Source: Lachnospiraceae bacterium | GTDB lineage: Bacteria > Bacillota > Clostridia > Lachnospirales > Lachnospiraceae | Direction: 5' to 3' | Length of the DNA stretch: 64,000 nt | Assembly: GCA_024697595.1 (NCBI GenBank) | Contig: JAILFK010000002.1 | Location: forward strand, 18,456-82,455 | Shown here: piece by piece, positions 7,775 through 15,940 of the stretch | How the letters are laid out: each line of letters begins with the position of its first letter | Position numbering within the stretch: position 1 is the stretch's first letter | Program-made: the position numbers and the translations under genes | Notes under the pieces: generated by a model | The model's input: the letters and a program-made list of their open reading frames with translations, nothing else | What the model was told of the DNA's origin: nothing | Databases searched by the model: none

Positions 7775-9853
7775 ATGATTAACAAAGACAAGTTAGCTGA
7801 AATGACAGATGAATATGATGAGAGATATCAGTTGATGTTAGATAGAATCACAGAGATATCTCAAGAGGCTGAAGTGGAGTCTCCATACAAGGAATATTTT
7901 CTGGAGGTGGCTTTATATATTAGAGATGTTATGGAAGTTTATGAGATGGCATCTCAGCGCCTTATAGTAAAAGATTCAGAGGGTAAATGTAAGAAATATC
8001 ACGACAGACTTTTTAATAGGATGTTGCCAGAAAATTATGAGAAATCATTTTTGAATCCTGCCTATGCGGTAAAAGTTATGGGCAAAGATATGGGGCAGTT
8101 ATTGTCATGCCTTTATGCGGATGTCTTATCGTTGGCAGCAGCGGCTTATGAGCTTAGAATGGATTATATCTGTGTCTGGAGCGAACTATTCGTTCAGGTT
8201 TATTGTTGCTTTGTGGATGATACGGAGGACGAGTGGCGATATAAAAATGCCAAGGATGCAATCTATTGGTTCTATCATGATTACACAGAGCTTTTTGTTG
8301 CAGATAGTATCAGGGCATCCATCGATACAGAGTATGATTTCATGTATGACATGATCATGTTTTCTGATTTATCCAACAATGATTATCTATATAGATATGG
8401 TTCTCCAATTGGCAAAAACGAGATTGGACTTGCTGAGTATTTAAGAAGTTTGCCTCAGGAAAAAATTGATGCCATGGCGGCAACTTACACAGGTGGCTAT
8501 CGCAAGGGCTTTGAGGTGACCGGTCGAGATTTTGCCAAGAAAAAGACGGTGAAAGTTGAGGCTCCAATAGGATTTGAGCGAGTGGTTAGAACAGCTATTA
8601 AGCAGTTTAAGGAAATGGGCTTACATGCCACATTTAACAGAGAGTCCAATACATCGATCTCAGGTCGAGGTGGAAGAAAGCGCGGTATTTATTCCACTTC
8701 TATAAATCCTCAGTTTGATTTTGATCACAAGGATGATAGAGCTATATATTTTGATAAAAATTATGTGGAGCGCAGATTAGAGGTTGTCAGTGATACTTAT
8801 GAGAAAAATAAGGACAAGGCAGCAGTATTTGGCGGCCCTGCAGTGGTAGAAGTCTTCGGGCAGGTTCCTTTTTCTCCTGTTAGCAAGGAGGAAAATATTG
8901 CCTATGCAGATAAGCAGAATTCCCTTTCAGTTTACTTTATGTCTGAGAGCGGTCAGATTGTAAACAAATATATCCCGGGAGATGAATACAGCTTTACAAT
9001 TATTGCTTATCCACTTCCAGAAATCGGTGATGATTTCGAGGAAATATTTGAAAAAACTGTTGAGATCAACAATTTAGATTATGAGGTTTATCAGGAAGTT
9101 CAAAGCAAGATTATCGACGTGTTAGACCAGGGTGAATATGTGCATGTCACTGGAAGAAATGGTAATCATACTGATATTAAGGTGCATTTACATGAACTTC
9201 CAAATCCTGCGGAGCAGACAATATTTGAAAACTGCGTGGCGGATGTAAATATTCCAGTGGGAGAGGTTTTCACATCTCCAGTACTAGAGGGAACAACCGG
9301 TGTGCTGCATGTGACACAGGTGTACCTTATGGAGTATAATTATAAGGATTTGGAATTTGTCTTTGAGGACGGTTGCGTCAAGTCTTATAATTGTAGTAAT
9401 TTTGAAAATGATAAAGACAATAAGAAATATATTTTCGATAATATTTTACATAAACACGAGACTTTGCCTATCGGTGAGTTTGCAATAGGAACCAATACTA
9501 TTGCTTACAAGATGGGTATTGACTACAAGATTCAGGATAAGTTGCCAATCTTGATAGCGGAGAAGACTGGTCCTCATTTTGCAGTGGGCGATACATGTTA
9601 TTCCCATGCGGAGGATGTGGCGGTATACAATGCCAATGGCAAGGAGATTATCGCCAGGGAAAATAGTTTTTCTCTCAAGAGACATGAGGATATGTCCAAG
9701 GCTTATTTCAATTGTCATACAGATATTACTATTCCATATGATGAACTTGGTGATATCACAGTATTGACGGCAGATGGCAGAGAACTTCCAATTATAAAGG
9801 AAGGTAAATTTGTAGTTCCAGGCACTGAAATATTAAATGAGGCTTTGAATTAG
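7775..9853 (+). CDS. M29-type metallo-aminopeptidase with long N-terminal extension
   Basis: The C-terminal half carries the metal-ligand pattern of peptidase family M29 (AmpS/AmpT type): E497 in GEVFTSP, E568 in GEFAIGTN, H601 in TGPHFAVG, and the H648-x-D650 pair. By homology this is a cytosolic dinuclear-metal aminopeptidase. At 692 residues it is well above the roughly 400 of the classical family; the first 280 or so residues are predicted helical and unrecognised. There is no signal peptide. The start ATG at 7775 has only a weak upstream GGATATTGG. The gene follows the small membrane protein by 38 bp. Confidence 0.8.
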   Translation: MINKDKLAEMTDEYDERYQLMLDRITEISQEAEVESPYKEYFLEVALYIRDVMEVYEMASQRLIVKDSEGKCKKYHDRLFNRMLPENYEKSFLNPAYAVKVMGKDMGQLLSCLYADVLSLAAAAYELRMDYICVWSELFVQVYCCFVDDTEDEWRYKNAKDAIYWFYHDYTELFVADSIRASIDTEYDFMYDMIMFSDLSNNDYLYRYGSPIGKNEIGLAEYLRSLPQEKIDAMAATYTGGYRKGFEVTGRDFAKKKTVKVEAPIGFERVVRTAIKQFKEMGLHATFNRESNTSISGRGGRKRGIYSTSINPQFDFDHKDDRAIYFDKNYVERRLEVVSDTYEKNKDKAAVFGGPAVVEVFGQVPFSPVSKEENIAYADKQNSLSVYFMSESGQIVNKYIPGDEYSFTIIAYPLPEIGDDFEEIFEKTVEINNLDYEVYQEVQSKIIDVLDQGEYVHVTGRNGNHTDIKVHLHELPNPAEQTIFENCVADVNIPVGEVFTSPVLEGTTGVLHVTQVYLMEYNYKDLEFVFEDGCVKSYNCSNFENDKDNKKYIFDNILHKHETLPIGEFAIGTNTIAYKMGIDYKIQDKLPILIAEKTGPHFAVGDTCYSHAEDVAVYNANGKEIIARENSFSLKRHEDMSKAYFNCHTDITIPYDELGDITVLTADGRELPIIKEGKFVVPGTEILNEALN

Positions 9854-9928
9854 TGAAAACGTATATAAATTCATTTATGGTGAATTTTAAGTAAATATAA
9901 GTAAAGATTATTTTAAAAGGAGACTATC

Positions 9929-10432
9929 ATGGCAAAAGTAGGTATTGTAATGGGCAGTGATTCAGATATGCCAGTAATGGCCAAGGCTGCTGAAATTTTA
10001 GAGAAATTTGGTATTGAGTATGAGATGACAATTATTTCAGCTCACAGAGAACCAGATGTATTTTATGATTATGCAAAGACTGCAGAGGAGAAAGGCTTCA
10101 AGCTTATTATCGCAGGAGCAGGTAAGGCAGCACATCTTCCAGGAATGTGTGCAGCAATCTTTCCAATGCCAGTAATTGGAATTCCAATGAAGACTTCTGA
10201 TTTAGGTGGAGTGGATTCCCTTTATTCAATTGTTCAGATGCCTACAGGAATCCCTGTTGCAACTGTTGCAATCAATGGTGGAGCAAATGCTGGAATTCTT
10301 GCAGCCAAGATTTTGGCTACATCTGATGCAGCACTTCTTCAGAAGGTAAAGGATTATAGTGTTGAGTTAAAAGAGCAGGTAGAGGCCAAAGATGCCAAGT
10401 TACAGAAGGAAGGCTACAAGGCTTTCTTATAA
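9929..10432 (+). CDS. purE: N5-carboxyaminoimidazole ribonucleotide mutase
   Basis: Converts N5-CAIR to CAIR in purine synthesis. The 167-residue protein shows the family signatures GSDSDMPVM, SAHREPD and AGAGKAAHLPGM, plus the PVIGIPM strand. It is the short class I form, which normally needs PurK; purK is not in the window. AAAGGAGA precedes the ATG. It is the first of four co-directional purine genes; a weak 7-bp AT-rich hairpin (9867-9887) lies in the gap after the aminopeptidase gene. Confidence 0.96.
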   Translation: MAKVGIVMGSDSDMPVMAKAAEILEKFGIEYEMTIISAHREPDVFYDYAKTAEEKGFKLIIAGAGKAAHLPGMCAAIFPMPVIGIPMKTSDLGGVDSLYSIVQMPTGIPVATVAINGGANAGILAAKILATSDAALLQKVKDYSVELKEQVEAKDAKLQKEGYKAFL

Positions 10433-10471
10433 AATGATAGTTTGATTTATACATATCCAAGGAGGAATAAA

Positions 10472-11497
10472 ATGGATTATAAGAGCGCAGGAGTTGATAT
10501 TGAAGCAGGTTACGAGTCAGTTGAACTTATGAAAAAGTTCGTAAAGGGTACTATGAGACCAGAAGTACTTGGTGGCCTTGGTGGATTCTCAGGAGCATTT
10601 TCATTAGAGAAGATTAAGCAGATGGATGATCCAGTACTTTTATCTGGAACAGACGGTTGTGGAACAAAGGTTCAACTAGCTTATATTATGGATAAGCATG
10701 ATACAATCGGTATCGATGCAGTTGCCATGTGTGTAAATGATGTGGCATGTGCAGGTGGAGAACCACTTTTCTTCTTAGATTATATTGCTTGCGGTAAGAA
10801 TTACCCAGAGAAGATTGCTACAATCGTAAGCGGTGTTGCAGAGGGATGTAAGCAATCAGGAGCTGCACTTATCGGTGGAGAGACAGCTGAGCATCCAGGG
10901 CTTATGCCAGAGGAAGAGTATGATTTGGCTGGATTTGCAGTTGGTATTGTAGATAGAAAAGACATTATCACAGGAGAGAACTTAAAGGATGGAGATGTAC
11001 TTATCGGTATGGCAAGTACAGGTGTTCATTCAAATGGATTCTCCCTTGTTAGAAAGATTTTTAAGATGGACAAGGCTAGTCTTGATACATATTATGATGA
11101 GCTTGGAACAACTCTCGGTGAGGCTTTAATTGCTCCAACACGTATTTATGTTGGTGCTATGAAGTCTATCAAGGATGCAGGAGTTACTGTAAAAGCTTGC
11201 TCACATATTACAGGTGGTGGTTTCTATGAGAACATTCCACGTATGCTTCCGGAAGGAAAGCACGCTGTAGTTGAGAAGGATTCCTATGACATTCCTCCAA
11301 TCTTTAAGCTTATGGCTCGTGAGGGAAATGTTGATGAGCAGATGATGTACAACACTTACAATATGGGCCTTGGAATGATTGTTGCTGTTGATCCAGCTGA
11401 TGTAGATAAGACTATGGAAGCTATCAAGGCAGCAGGAGATAAGCCTTATGTAGTCGGAAAGATTAAGGACGGCGACAAGGGTGTTACTTTAGTTTAA
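10472..11497 (+). CDS. purM: Phosphoribosylformylglycinamidine cyclo-ligase (AIR synthetase)
   Basis: Closes the imidazole ring using ATP. The start at 10472 (MDYKSAGVDIEAG) follows AGGAGG at 10460-10465; an in-frame TTG 30 bases earlier is not supported. The 341-residue protein has SAGVDIEAG, LLSGTDGCGTKV, GIDAVAMCVNDV, GGETAEHPG and the C-terminal SHITGGG and YNMGLGM motifs typical of PurM. Confidence 0.97.
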   Translation: MDYKSAGVDIEAGYESVELMKKFVKGTMRPEVLGGLGGFSGAFSLEKIKQMDDPVLLSGTDGCGTKVQLAYIMDKHDTIGIDAVAMCVNDVACAGGEPLFFLDYIACGKNYPEKIATIVSGVAEGCKQSGAALIGGETAEHPGLMPEEEYDLAGFAVGIVDRKDIITGENLKDGDVLIGMASTGVHSNGFSLVRKIFKMDKASLDTYYDELGTTLGEALIAPTRIYVGAMKSIKDAGVTVKACSHITGGGFYENIPRMLPEGKHAVVEKDSYDIPPIFKLMAREGNVDEQMMYNTYNMGLGMIVAVDPADVDKTMEAIKAAGDKPYVVGKIKDGDKGVTLV

Positions 11498-11509
11498 TAT
11501 GAATTTAAT

Positions 11510-11557
11510 CCAATGCCATTGCATTACCAATGATAGTTGATATTGCGATGGCTTTGG
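11510..11557 (+). other. Stem-loop between purM and purN
   Basis: CCAATGCCATTGCA (11510-11523) pairs with TGCGATGGCTTTGG (11544-11557), a 14-position stem with one mismatch and one wobble. There is no T-tract, so it is unlikely to stop transcription. It may act in mRNA processing or stability inside the pur operon. Confidence 0.45.
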
Positions 11558-11608
11558 TTGGTTTATAGCTGAAATTTAAAGGCCATGATATAGGAGAATA
11601 GAAATAAA

Positions 11609-12229
11609 ATGAAGATAGCAGTTTTAGTTTCTGGAGGTGGAACAAACCTTCAGGCTATTATCGATAAGATTGCAGATGGAACTATCACAAATACTGAGAT
11701 AGCTCTTGTTATTGCCAACAATCAAGGGGCATTTGCCTTAGAGCGAGCTGCCAAAGCTGGTATTCCAGCAGAGTGCATTTCACCAAAGAACTTTGCATCT
11801 AGGGATGAGTTCAATGTGGCTTTGACCAATAGACTTGTGGAGTCTGGAGTTGACCTTATTGTTTTGGCAGGATTTTTGGTAAATATACCACCTATGATGG
11901 TGGAGAAATTCCCAAACAAGATTATAAATATCCATCCATCTCTCATCCCAAGTTTTTGCGGAAAGGGATTTTATGGATTGCATGTACATGAAGGAGTATT
12001 GGCAAGAGGCGTAAAAGTCACAGGTGCCACAGTTCACTTTGTGGACGATGGAACAGACACAGGCCCAATCATCTTGCAGAAGGCTGTAAATGTGGAGCAG
12101 GGAGACGACCCGAAGACATTGCAGCTTCGTGTAATGGAGCAAGCAGAGTGGAACATCTTACCACAGGCCATCGATATGATTGCCAACGGCAAAGTCTCAG
12201 TGGTAGACGGCCACGTCATAATTGAGTAA
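11609..12229 (+). CDS. purN: Phosphoribosylglycinamide formyltransferase
   Basis: Transfers a formyl group from 10-formyl-THF to GAR. The 206-residue protein begins with VLVSGGGTNLQAI and carries the catalytic block INIHPSLIPSFCG (Asn and His of the HPSLLP-type motif) followed by GATVHFVDDGTDTGP with the conserved Asp. AGGAG at 11592-11596 precedes the ATG. Its 3' end is the start of a short imperfect duplication in the gap to purD. Confidence 0.96.
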   Translation: MKIAVLVSGGGTNLQAIIDKIADGTITNTEIALVIANNQGAFALERAAKAGIPAECISPKNFASRDEFNVALTNRLVESGVDLIVLAGFLVNIPPMMVEKFPNKIINIHPSLIPSFCGKGFYGLHVHEGVLARGVKVTGATVHFVDDGTDTGPIILQKAVNVEQGDDPKTLQLRVMEQAEWNILPQAIDMIANGKVSVVDGHVIIE

Positions 12230-12355
12230 AGTAGCATATGCCGACGAGAGGAGGCTATAATAATTGAGTTAAAGTAGTGGATGCCGACGTGAACATGTCC
12301 TTTAAGCACTTCGTGTCAGAAGTGCGTAAGGATCATGTGGGAGGAGGCTATAATT
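12219..12355 (+). repeat. Imperfect tandem duplication with inserted hairpin, purN-purD gap
   Basis: A unit beginning in the purN stop region (ATAATTGAGTAAAGTAG, then ATGCCGACG, then GAGGAGGCTATAAT) is repeated directly downstream. In the second copy a three-part hairpin (12293-12338; arms ACATG/CATGT, TCCTT/AAGGA, GCACTTC/GAAGTGC, loop GTGTCA) is inserted between GCCGACG and GGAGGAGG. No T-tract follows. Each copy carries a GAGGAGG that resembles a ribosome binding site but is not followed by a start. Confidence 0.6.
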
Positions 12356-12378
12356 AATTAAATTAACGGAGGATCATC

Positions 12379-13653
12379 ATGAAGGTTTTAGTAGTTGGAA
12401 GCGGCGGCAGAGAACACGCAATTTGCACTGCAGTGGCGAAGAGCTCCCGCGTAGACAAAATTTATTGCGCACCAGGAAATGCAGGAATTGCATCTCTCGC
12501 AGAATGCGTAGCAATCGGTGCAATGGAATTTGATAAATTAGTGGCATTTGCCAAGGAAAAAGAGATTGATTTTACAATCATCGGAATGGACGATCCGCTT
12601 GTAGGTGGTATCGTTGACAGATTCGAGGCCGAAGGATTGAAGTGCTTTGGACCTCGTGAAAATGCAGCTATCCTAGAAGGTTCAAAAGCATTTTCCAAGG
12701 ATTTGATGAAGAAATACAATATCCCAACAGCTGGATATGAAAACTTCACAGACCCTGAGGAAGCTTTGAAATATTTAGAGACAGCCAAGATGCCTATTGT
12801 ATTAAAGGCTGACGGATTAGCACTTGGTAAGGGTGTACTTATCTGTGAGACACTTGAGGAGGCCAAGGCTGGTGTCAAGGAGATCATGGAGGATAAGAAG
12901 TTCGGAACAGCTGGAAACACTATGGTTGTTGAGGAGTTTATGACAGGTCGTGAGGTTTCAGTTCTCTCATTTGTAGACGGTAAGACAATCAAGATAATGG
13001 ATTCAGCCCAGGATCACAAGCGTGCTGGCGATGGCGATACAGGACTTAATACAGGTGGTATGGGTAACTTCTCGCCAAGTCCATTTTACACAGCAGAAGT
13101 TGATGAGTTCTGTCAGAAATATATTTTCCAGCCAACAGTCGATGCTATGGCAGCTGAGGGTAGAGAGTTCAAGGGCGTAATTTTCTTCGGACTTATGCTT
13201 ACAGAGGAAGGCCCAAAGGTGTTGGAGTACAATGCTAGATTTGGAGATCCTGAGGCCCAGGTAGTTCTTCCAAGACTTGAAAATGATATTATTGACGTGA
13301 TGGAAGCTTGTGTTGACGGAACACTTGATCAGATTGATTTGAAGTTTGAAGACAGAGCGACTGTTTGCGTTGTTTTAGCTTCTGATGGATATCCAGTTGC
13401 TTACGAGAAGGGTAAGAAGATTACTGGACTTGAGAACTTTGATGACAAGAAGGATTACTATTGCTTCCACGCTGGAACAAAGTTTGATGACAATGGTGAT
13501 ATTGTGACAAATGGTGGTAGAGTACTTGGAGTTACAGCTACAGCAGATACTTTAAAAGAGGCTCGTGCTAAGGCATACGAGGCCACTGAGTGGGTGAACT
13601 TCGACAATAAGTATATGCGTCATGACATTGGAAAAGCCATTGATGAGGCGTAA
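12379..13653 (+). CDS. purD: Phosphoribosylamine-glycine ligase (GAR synthetase)
   Basis: ATP-grasp enzyme joining glycine to phosphoribosylamine. The 424-residue protein has the N-terminal VLVVGSGGREHA loop, the ATP-grasp segments VLKADGLALGKGV and VVEEFMTGREVS, SAQDHKRAGDGDTGLNTGGMG, and EYNARFGDPEAQ metal-binding residues. GGAGG at 12368-12372 sets the start. It ends the purE-purM-purN-purD run and is followed by a strong terminator. Confidence 0.97.
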   Translation: MKVLVVGSGGREHAICTAVAKSSRVDKIYCAPGNAGIASLAECVAIGAMEFDKLVAFAKEKEIDFTIIGMDDPLVGGIVDRFEAEGLKCFGPRENAAILEGSKAFSKDLMKKYNIPTAGYENFTDPEEALKYLETAKMPIVLKADGLALGKGVLICETLEEAKAGVKEIMEDKKFGTAGNTMVVEEFMTGREVSVLSFVDGKTIKIMDSAQDHKRAGDGDTGLNTGGMGNFSPSPFYTAEVDEFCQKYIFQPTVDAMAAEGREFKGVIFFGLMLTEEGPKVLEYNARFGDPEAQVVLPRLENDIIDVMEACVDGTLDQIDLKFEDRATVCVVLASDGYPVAYEKGKKITGLENFDDKKDYYCFHAGTKFDDNGDIVTNGGRVLGVTATADTLKEARAKAYEATEWVNFDNKYMRHDIGKAIDEA

Positions 13654-13689
13654 TGTTATAAGGTTATTTCATAATATTTTTCACAGAGG

Positions 13690-13717
13690 AGGACTTCGGA
13701 TTATCGAGGTCCTTTTT
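13690..13717 (+). terminator. Intrinsic terminator of the pur run
   Basis: AGGACTTCG (13690-13698) pairs with CGAGGTCCT (13705-13713) around GATTAT, followed by five T residues. Confidence 0.88.
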
Positions 13718-13813
13718 GGTTAAAACTATTACAGACAAAAACAACCTAAAATAACCATTTAGGCTCTGTTAAAAATGCCTAAAACAATGTAGAATAATCA
13801 TAAATAATCCTAT

Positions 13814-13841
13814 TTTTTGTTGTACTAAAATAGGTTATAAT
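13814..13841 (+). promoter_or_regulatory. Putative pyk promoter
   Basis: A perfect -10 TATAAT (13836-13841) lies 46 bp upstream of pyk. The best -35 candidate is a poor TTTTTG (13814-13819) at 16 bp spacing. Confidence 0.5.
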
Positions 13842-13887
13842 TTCACAGGCTAATAAGAAAAGAGATTAAAGAATAGGAGATAATCAG

Positions 13888-15315
13888 ATGGGTGATTATA
13901 GAAGAAAAACAAAGATTGTATGTACTCTTGGACCTGCAAGTGAAGGTGAAGAGGTTATGCGCAAAGTTATTCTTGCTGGAATGAATGTTGCGAGATTCAA
14001 CTTTTCACATGGTGAGCATGATGAGCAGAGAAGAAAGTTCAATACTTTAAAGAAATTAAGAGAAGAATTACAGATGCCTGTTGCGGCATTATTAGATACC
14101 AAGGGGCCTGAGATTCGTCTTAGAACCTTTGAAAACGAGAGCATTATGCTCAAAGAAGGACAGACATTTACATTGACAACAGATCAAAATGTCATTGGAA
14201 ATGAGGAGCGCGTTGCCATCAGTTATGAAGGTCTTACATCAGATGTTCATGCAGGTACACATATTCTTATCGATGATGGTCTTATCGAGATGATCGTCAC
14301 AGACGTAAAGGATAAAGATATCGTTTGTAAGGTGTTAAATGGTGGTAAGGTTTCAAATAAGAAGGGTGTAAATGTACCAAATGCAAACCTTTCTATGGAA
14401 TTTATCAGCCCAAAGGACAAGAAGGACTTGATCTTTGCTGTTCAGGAGGGATTTGATTTTGTGGCTGCATCATTTACAAGAACTGCTGATGATATTTTGG
14501 CAATTCGTGATGTGTTAAATGAGTACGGCGGAGAGAAGATCAAGATTATTGCCAAGATTGAGAACAATCAGGGTATTGAAAATATTGATGATATCATTGA
14601 GGTGTCTGACGGAGTAATGGTTGCTCGTGGAGACATGGGTGTTGAGGTTCCTATGGAGGAAGTTCCTGTTATTCAGAAGATGCTTATCAAAAAGGTTTAC
14701 CGTGCAGGTAAGATTGTTATCACAGCAACACAGATGTTGGATTCTATGATGAGCCATCCAAGACCAACTAGAGCAGAGGTGGCTGATGTGGCAAATGCTA
14801 TTTATGATGGTACTTCAGCAATCATGCTTTCAGGCGAGTCTGCTGCTGGAAAGTATCCAGTGGATGCAGTTAAGACAATGGATAGAATTGCCAAGAGAAT
14901 TGAGCAGGATATCAACTATACACACAGACTTCAGCAGAGAGGTGATGTTGAGCCAAATATTACTGATGCGGTTTCACATTCAACATGTCTTCTTGCAGCT
15001 GATTTAAATGCAACAGCTATTGTTACAGTAACAAAATCTGGAAGAACAGCTAGAATGATCAACAAGTATCGTCCAGAGAGCCCAATTATTGCTGGATGTA
15101 TCTCAGAGCAGGTATGGCGTCAGATGGGTATGTGCTGGGGTGTTACACCAATTCTTGTTGATGAGCAGGATAGCCCGGAGAAGTTGTTTGATCATGCATT
15201 GGAAAGAGCCAAGGCGGCTCATCTTGTAAAAGAGGGAGATGTTGCAGTTCTTACAGCTGGAGTTCCAGTGGGAATTTCAGGAACAACAAACCTTATTAAG
15301 GCTGTAGAAGTTTAA
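13888..15315 (+). CDS. pyk: Pyruvate kinase
   Basis: Final glycolytic step: PEP plus ADP to pyruvate plus ATP. The 475 residues show KTKIVCTLGPAS, NVARFNFSHG, LDTKGPEIR, the active-site stretch with IAKIENNQGI and ARGDMGVE, ITATQMLDSM and PTRAEVADVANAI. It ends after the allosteric domain and lacks the extra C-terminal PEP-utiliser-like domain found in some Firmicutes. AGGAGA precedes the ATG. It has its own promoter and a strong terminator, so it is monocistronic. Confidence 0.97.
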   Translation: MGDYRRKTKIVCTLGPASEGEEVMRKVILAGMNVARFNFSHGEHDEQRRKFNTLKKLREELQMPVAALLDTKGPEIRLRTFENESIMLKEGQTFTLTTDQNVIGNEERVAISYEGLTSDVHAGTHILIDDGLIEMIVTDVKDKDIVCKVLNGGKVSNKKGVNVPNANLSMEFISPKDKKDLIFAVQEGFDFVAASFTRTADDILAIRDVLNEYGGEKIKIIAKIENNQGIENIDDIIEVSDGVMVARGDMGVEVPMEEVPVIQKMLIKKVYRAGKIVITATQMLDSMMSHPRPTRAEVADVANAIYDGTSAIMLSGESAAGKYPVDAVKTMDRIAKRIEQDINYTHRLQQRGDVEPNITDAVSHSTCLLAADLNATAIVTVTKSGRTARMINKYRPESPIIAGCISEQVWRQMGMCWGVTPILVDEQDSPEKLFDHALERAKAAHLVKEGDVAVLTAGVPVGISGTTNLIKAVEV

Positions 15316-15338
15316 TATTGTAATTATGATTTATATAA

Positions 15339-15376
15339 ATGGATGCGTCCAACTTGATGGATGCATCCATTTTTTA
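15339..15376 (+). terminator. Intrinsic terminator of pyk
   Basis: ATGGATGCGTCCA (15339-15351) pairs with TGGATGCATCCAT (15358-15370), 13 bp with one wobble, followed by a T run. The T run overlaps the stop codon of the convergent small gene, so the hairpin could serve both strands. Confidence 0.9.
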
Positions 15377-15550
15377 TTTAAACTGATTGATCTGCGGATT
15401 ATAAAAATAATCTATAGTTGCCAAGTCATTGATGAGTTGATTCTTGTCGATGTTTTCACTGGAACATAATTCATCGAGGCTTTCATATTTATCACGTAAT
15501 GTTGTATTGATAACACTTAAAAGCATTACCTTATCTTTTGGTAAGTACAT
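15374..15550 (-). CDS. DUF4250-type small protein
   Basis: A 58-residue protein starting MYLPKDKVMLLSVINTTLRD and containing SLDELCSSENID. This LPKDxxMLLSxxNTxLRD-type opening matches my recollection of the DUF4250 family, small cytosolic proteins common in Lachnospiraceae with no known function. The start is set by AAGGAG 8 bases upstream on the minus strand; a longer frame upstream is not supported. It is convergent with pyk. Confidence 0.75.
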   Translation of the reverse strand: MYLPKDKVMLLSVINTTLRDKYESLDELCSSENIDKNQLINDLATIDYFYNPQINQFK

Positions 15551-15580
15551 GTTATATCTCCTTAATCTGAGTTTTTTTAG

Positions 15581-15680
15581 CATTATTCCAATATTATACA
15601 GAAGATGTGCTTTGAGTAAAATATTTAAAGCGTTAATTAGCATCTTACATTATTCCAATATTATACAGAAGATGTGCTTT
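15581..15680 (+). repeat. 33-bp direct repeat, two identical copies
   Basis: The 33 bases at 15581-15613 recur identically at 15648-15680. The second copy is the left arm of the inverted-repeat element described next; the first stands alone, like a leftover half of another copy. The 34-bp spacer (15614-15647) is AT-rich with no feature I recognise. Confidence 0.8.
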
Positions 15681-15796
15681 AGGCAAAAACATTGAAAACG
15701 TCAGCACTTAATGAGCAATTTATTGCGAATTTAGTACTGCTACGTTTTCACTGTAGCGAGAGCGTTTTTGCAAAAGTACTCTTCTGTATAATATGG
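15655..15796. repeat. Structured inverted-repeat element, copy A
   Basis: The left arm (15655-15690) and right arm (15764-15796) are inverted repeats matching at about 30 of 36 positions. The centre holds the blocks GCACTTAATGAGC, GCGAATTTAGTAC, a GCT, and GTAGCGAGAGC, all shared with the copy at 63803-63930. Further pairing is possible between AAAACGT and ACGTTTT around the core. The segment GTTTTTGC can pair either with GCAAAAAC of the left arm or with the adjacent GCGAGA. No coding sequence spans it. It may be a structured RNA or a non-autonomous mobile repeat. The rest of 15551-15940 is AT-rich and holds only the pta promoter. Confidence 0.7.
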
Positions 15797-15871
15797 ACTA
15801 TAAATACGTACTATTAATATGCACGATATAATACGTATATCTATACGCTACATTGTTCTACAATAAATACT

Positions 15872-15899
15872 TTGAAAAACAATGTCAAGGTGCTAAAAT
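15872..15899 (+). promoter_or_regulatory. pta promoter (TTGAAA-16-TAAAAT)
   Basis: TTGAAA (15872-15877) and TAAAAT (15894-15899) are 16 bp apart and 41 bp upstream of the pta start. Confidence 0.55.
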
Positions 15900-15940
15900 T
15901 GAATACAGATTAAAACTTTATTTATAAAGGAGTATGATTT

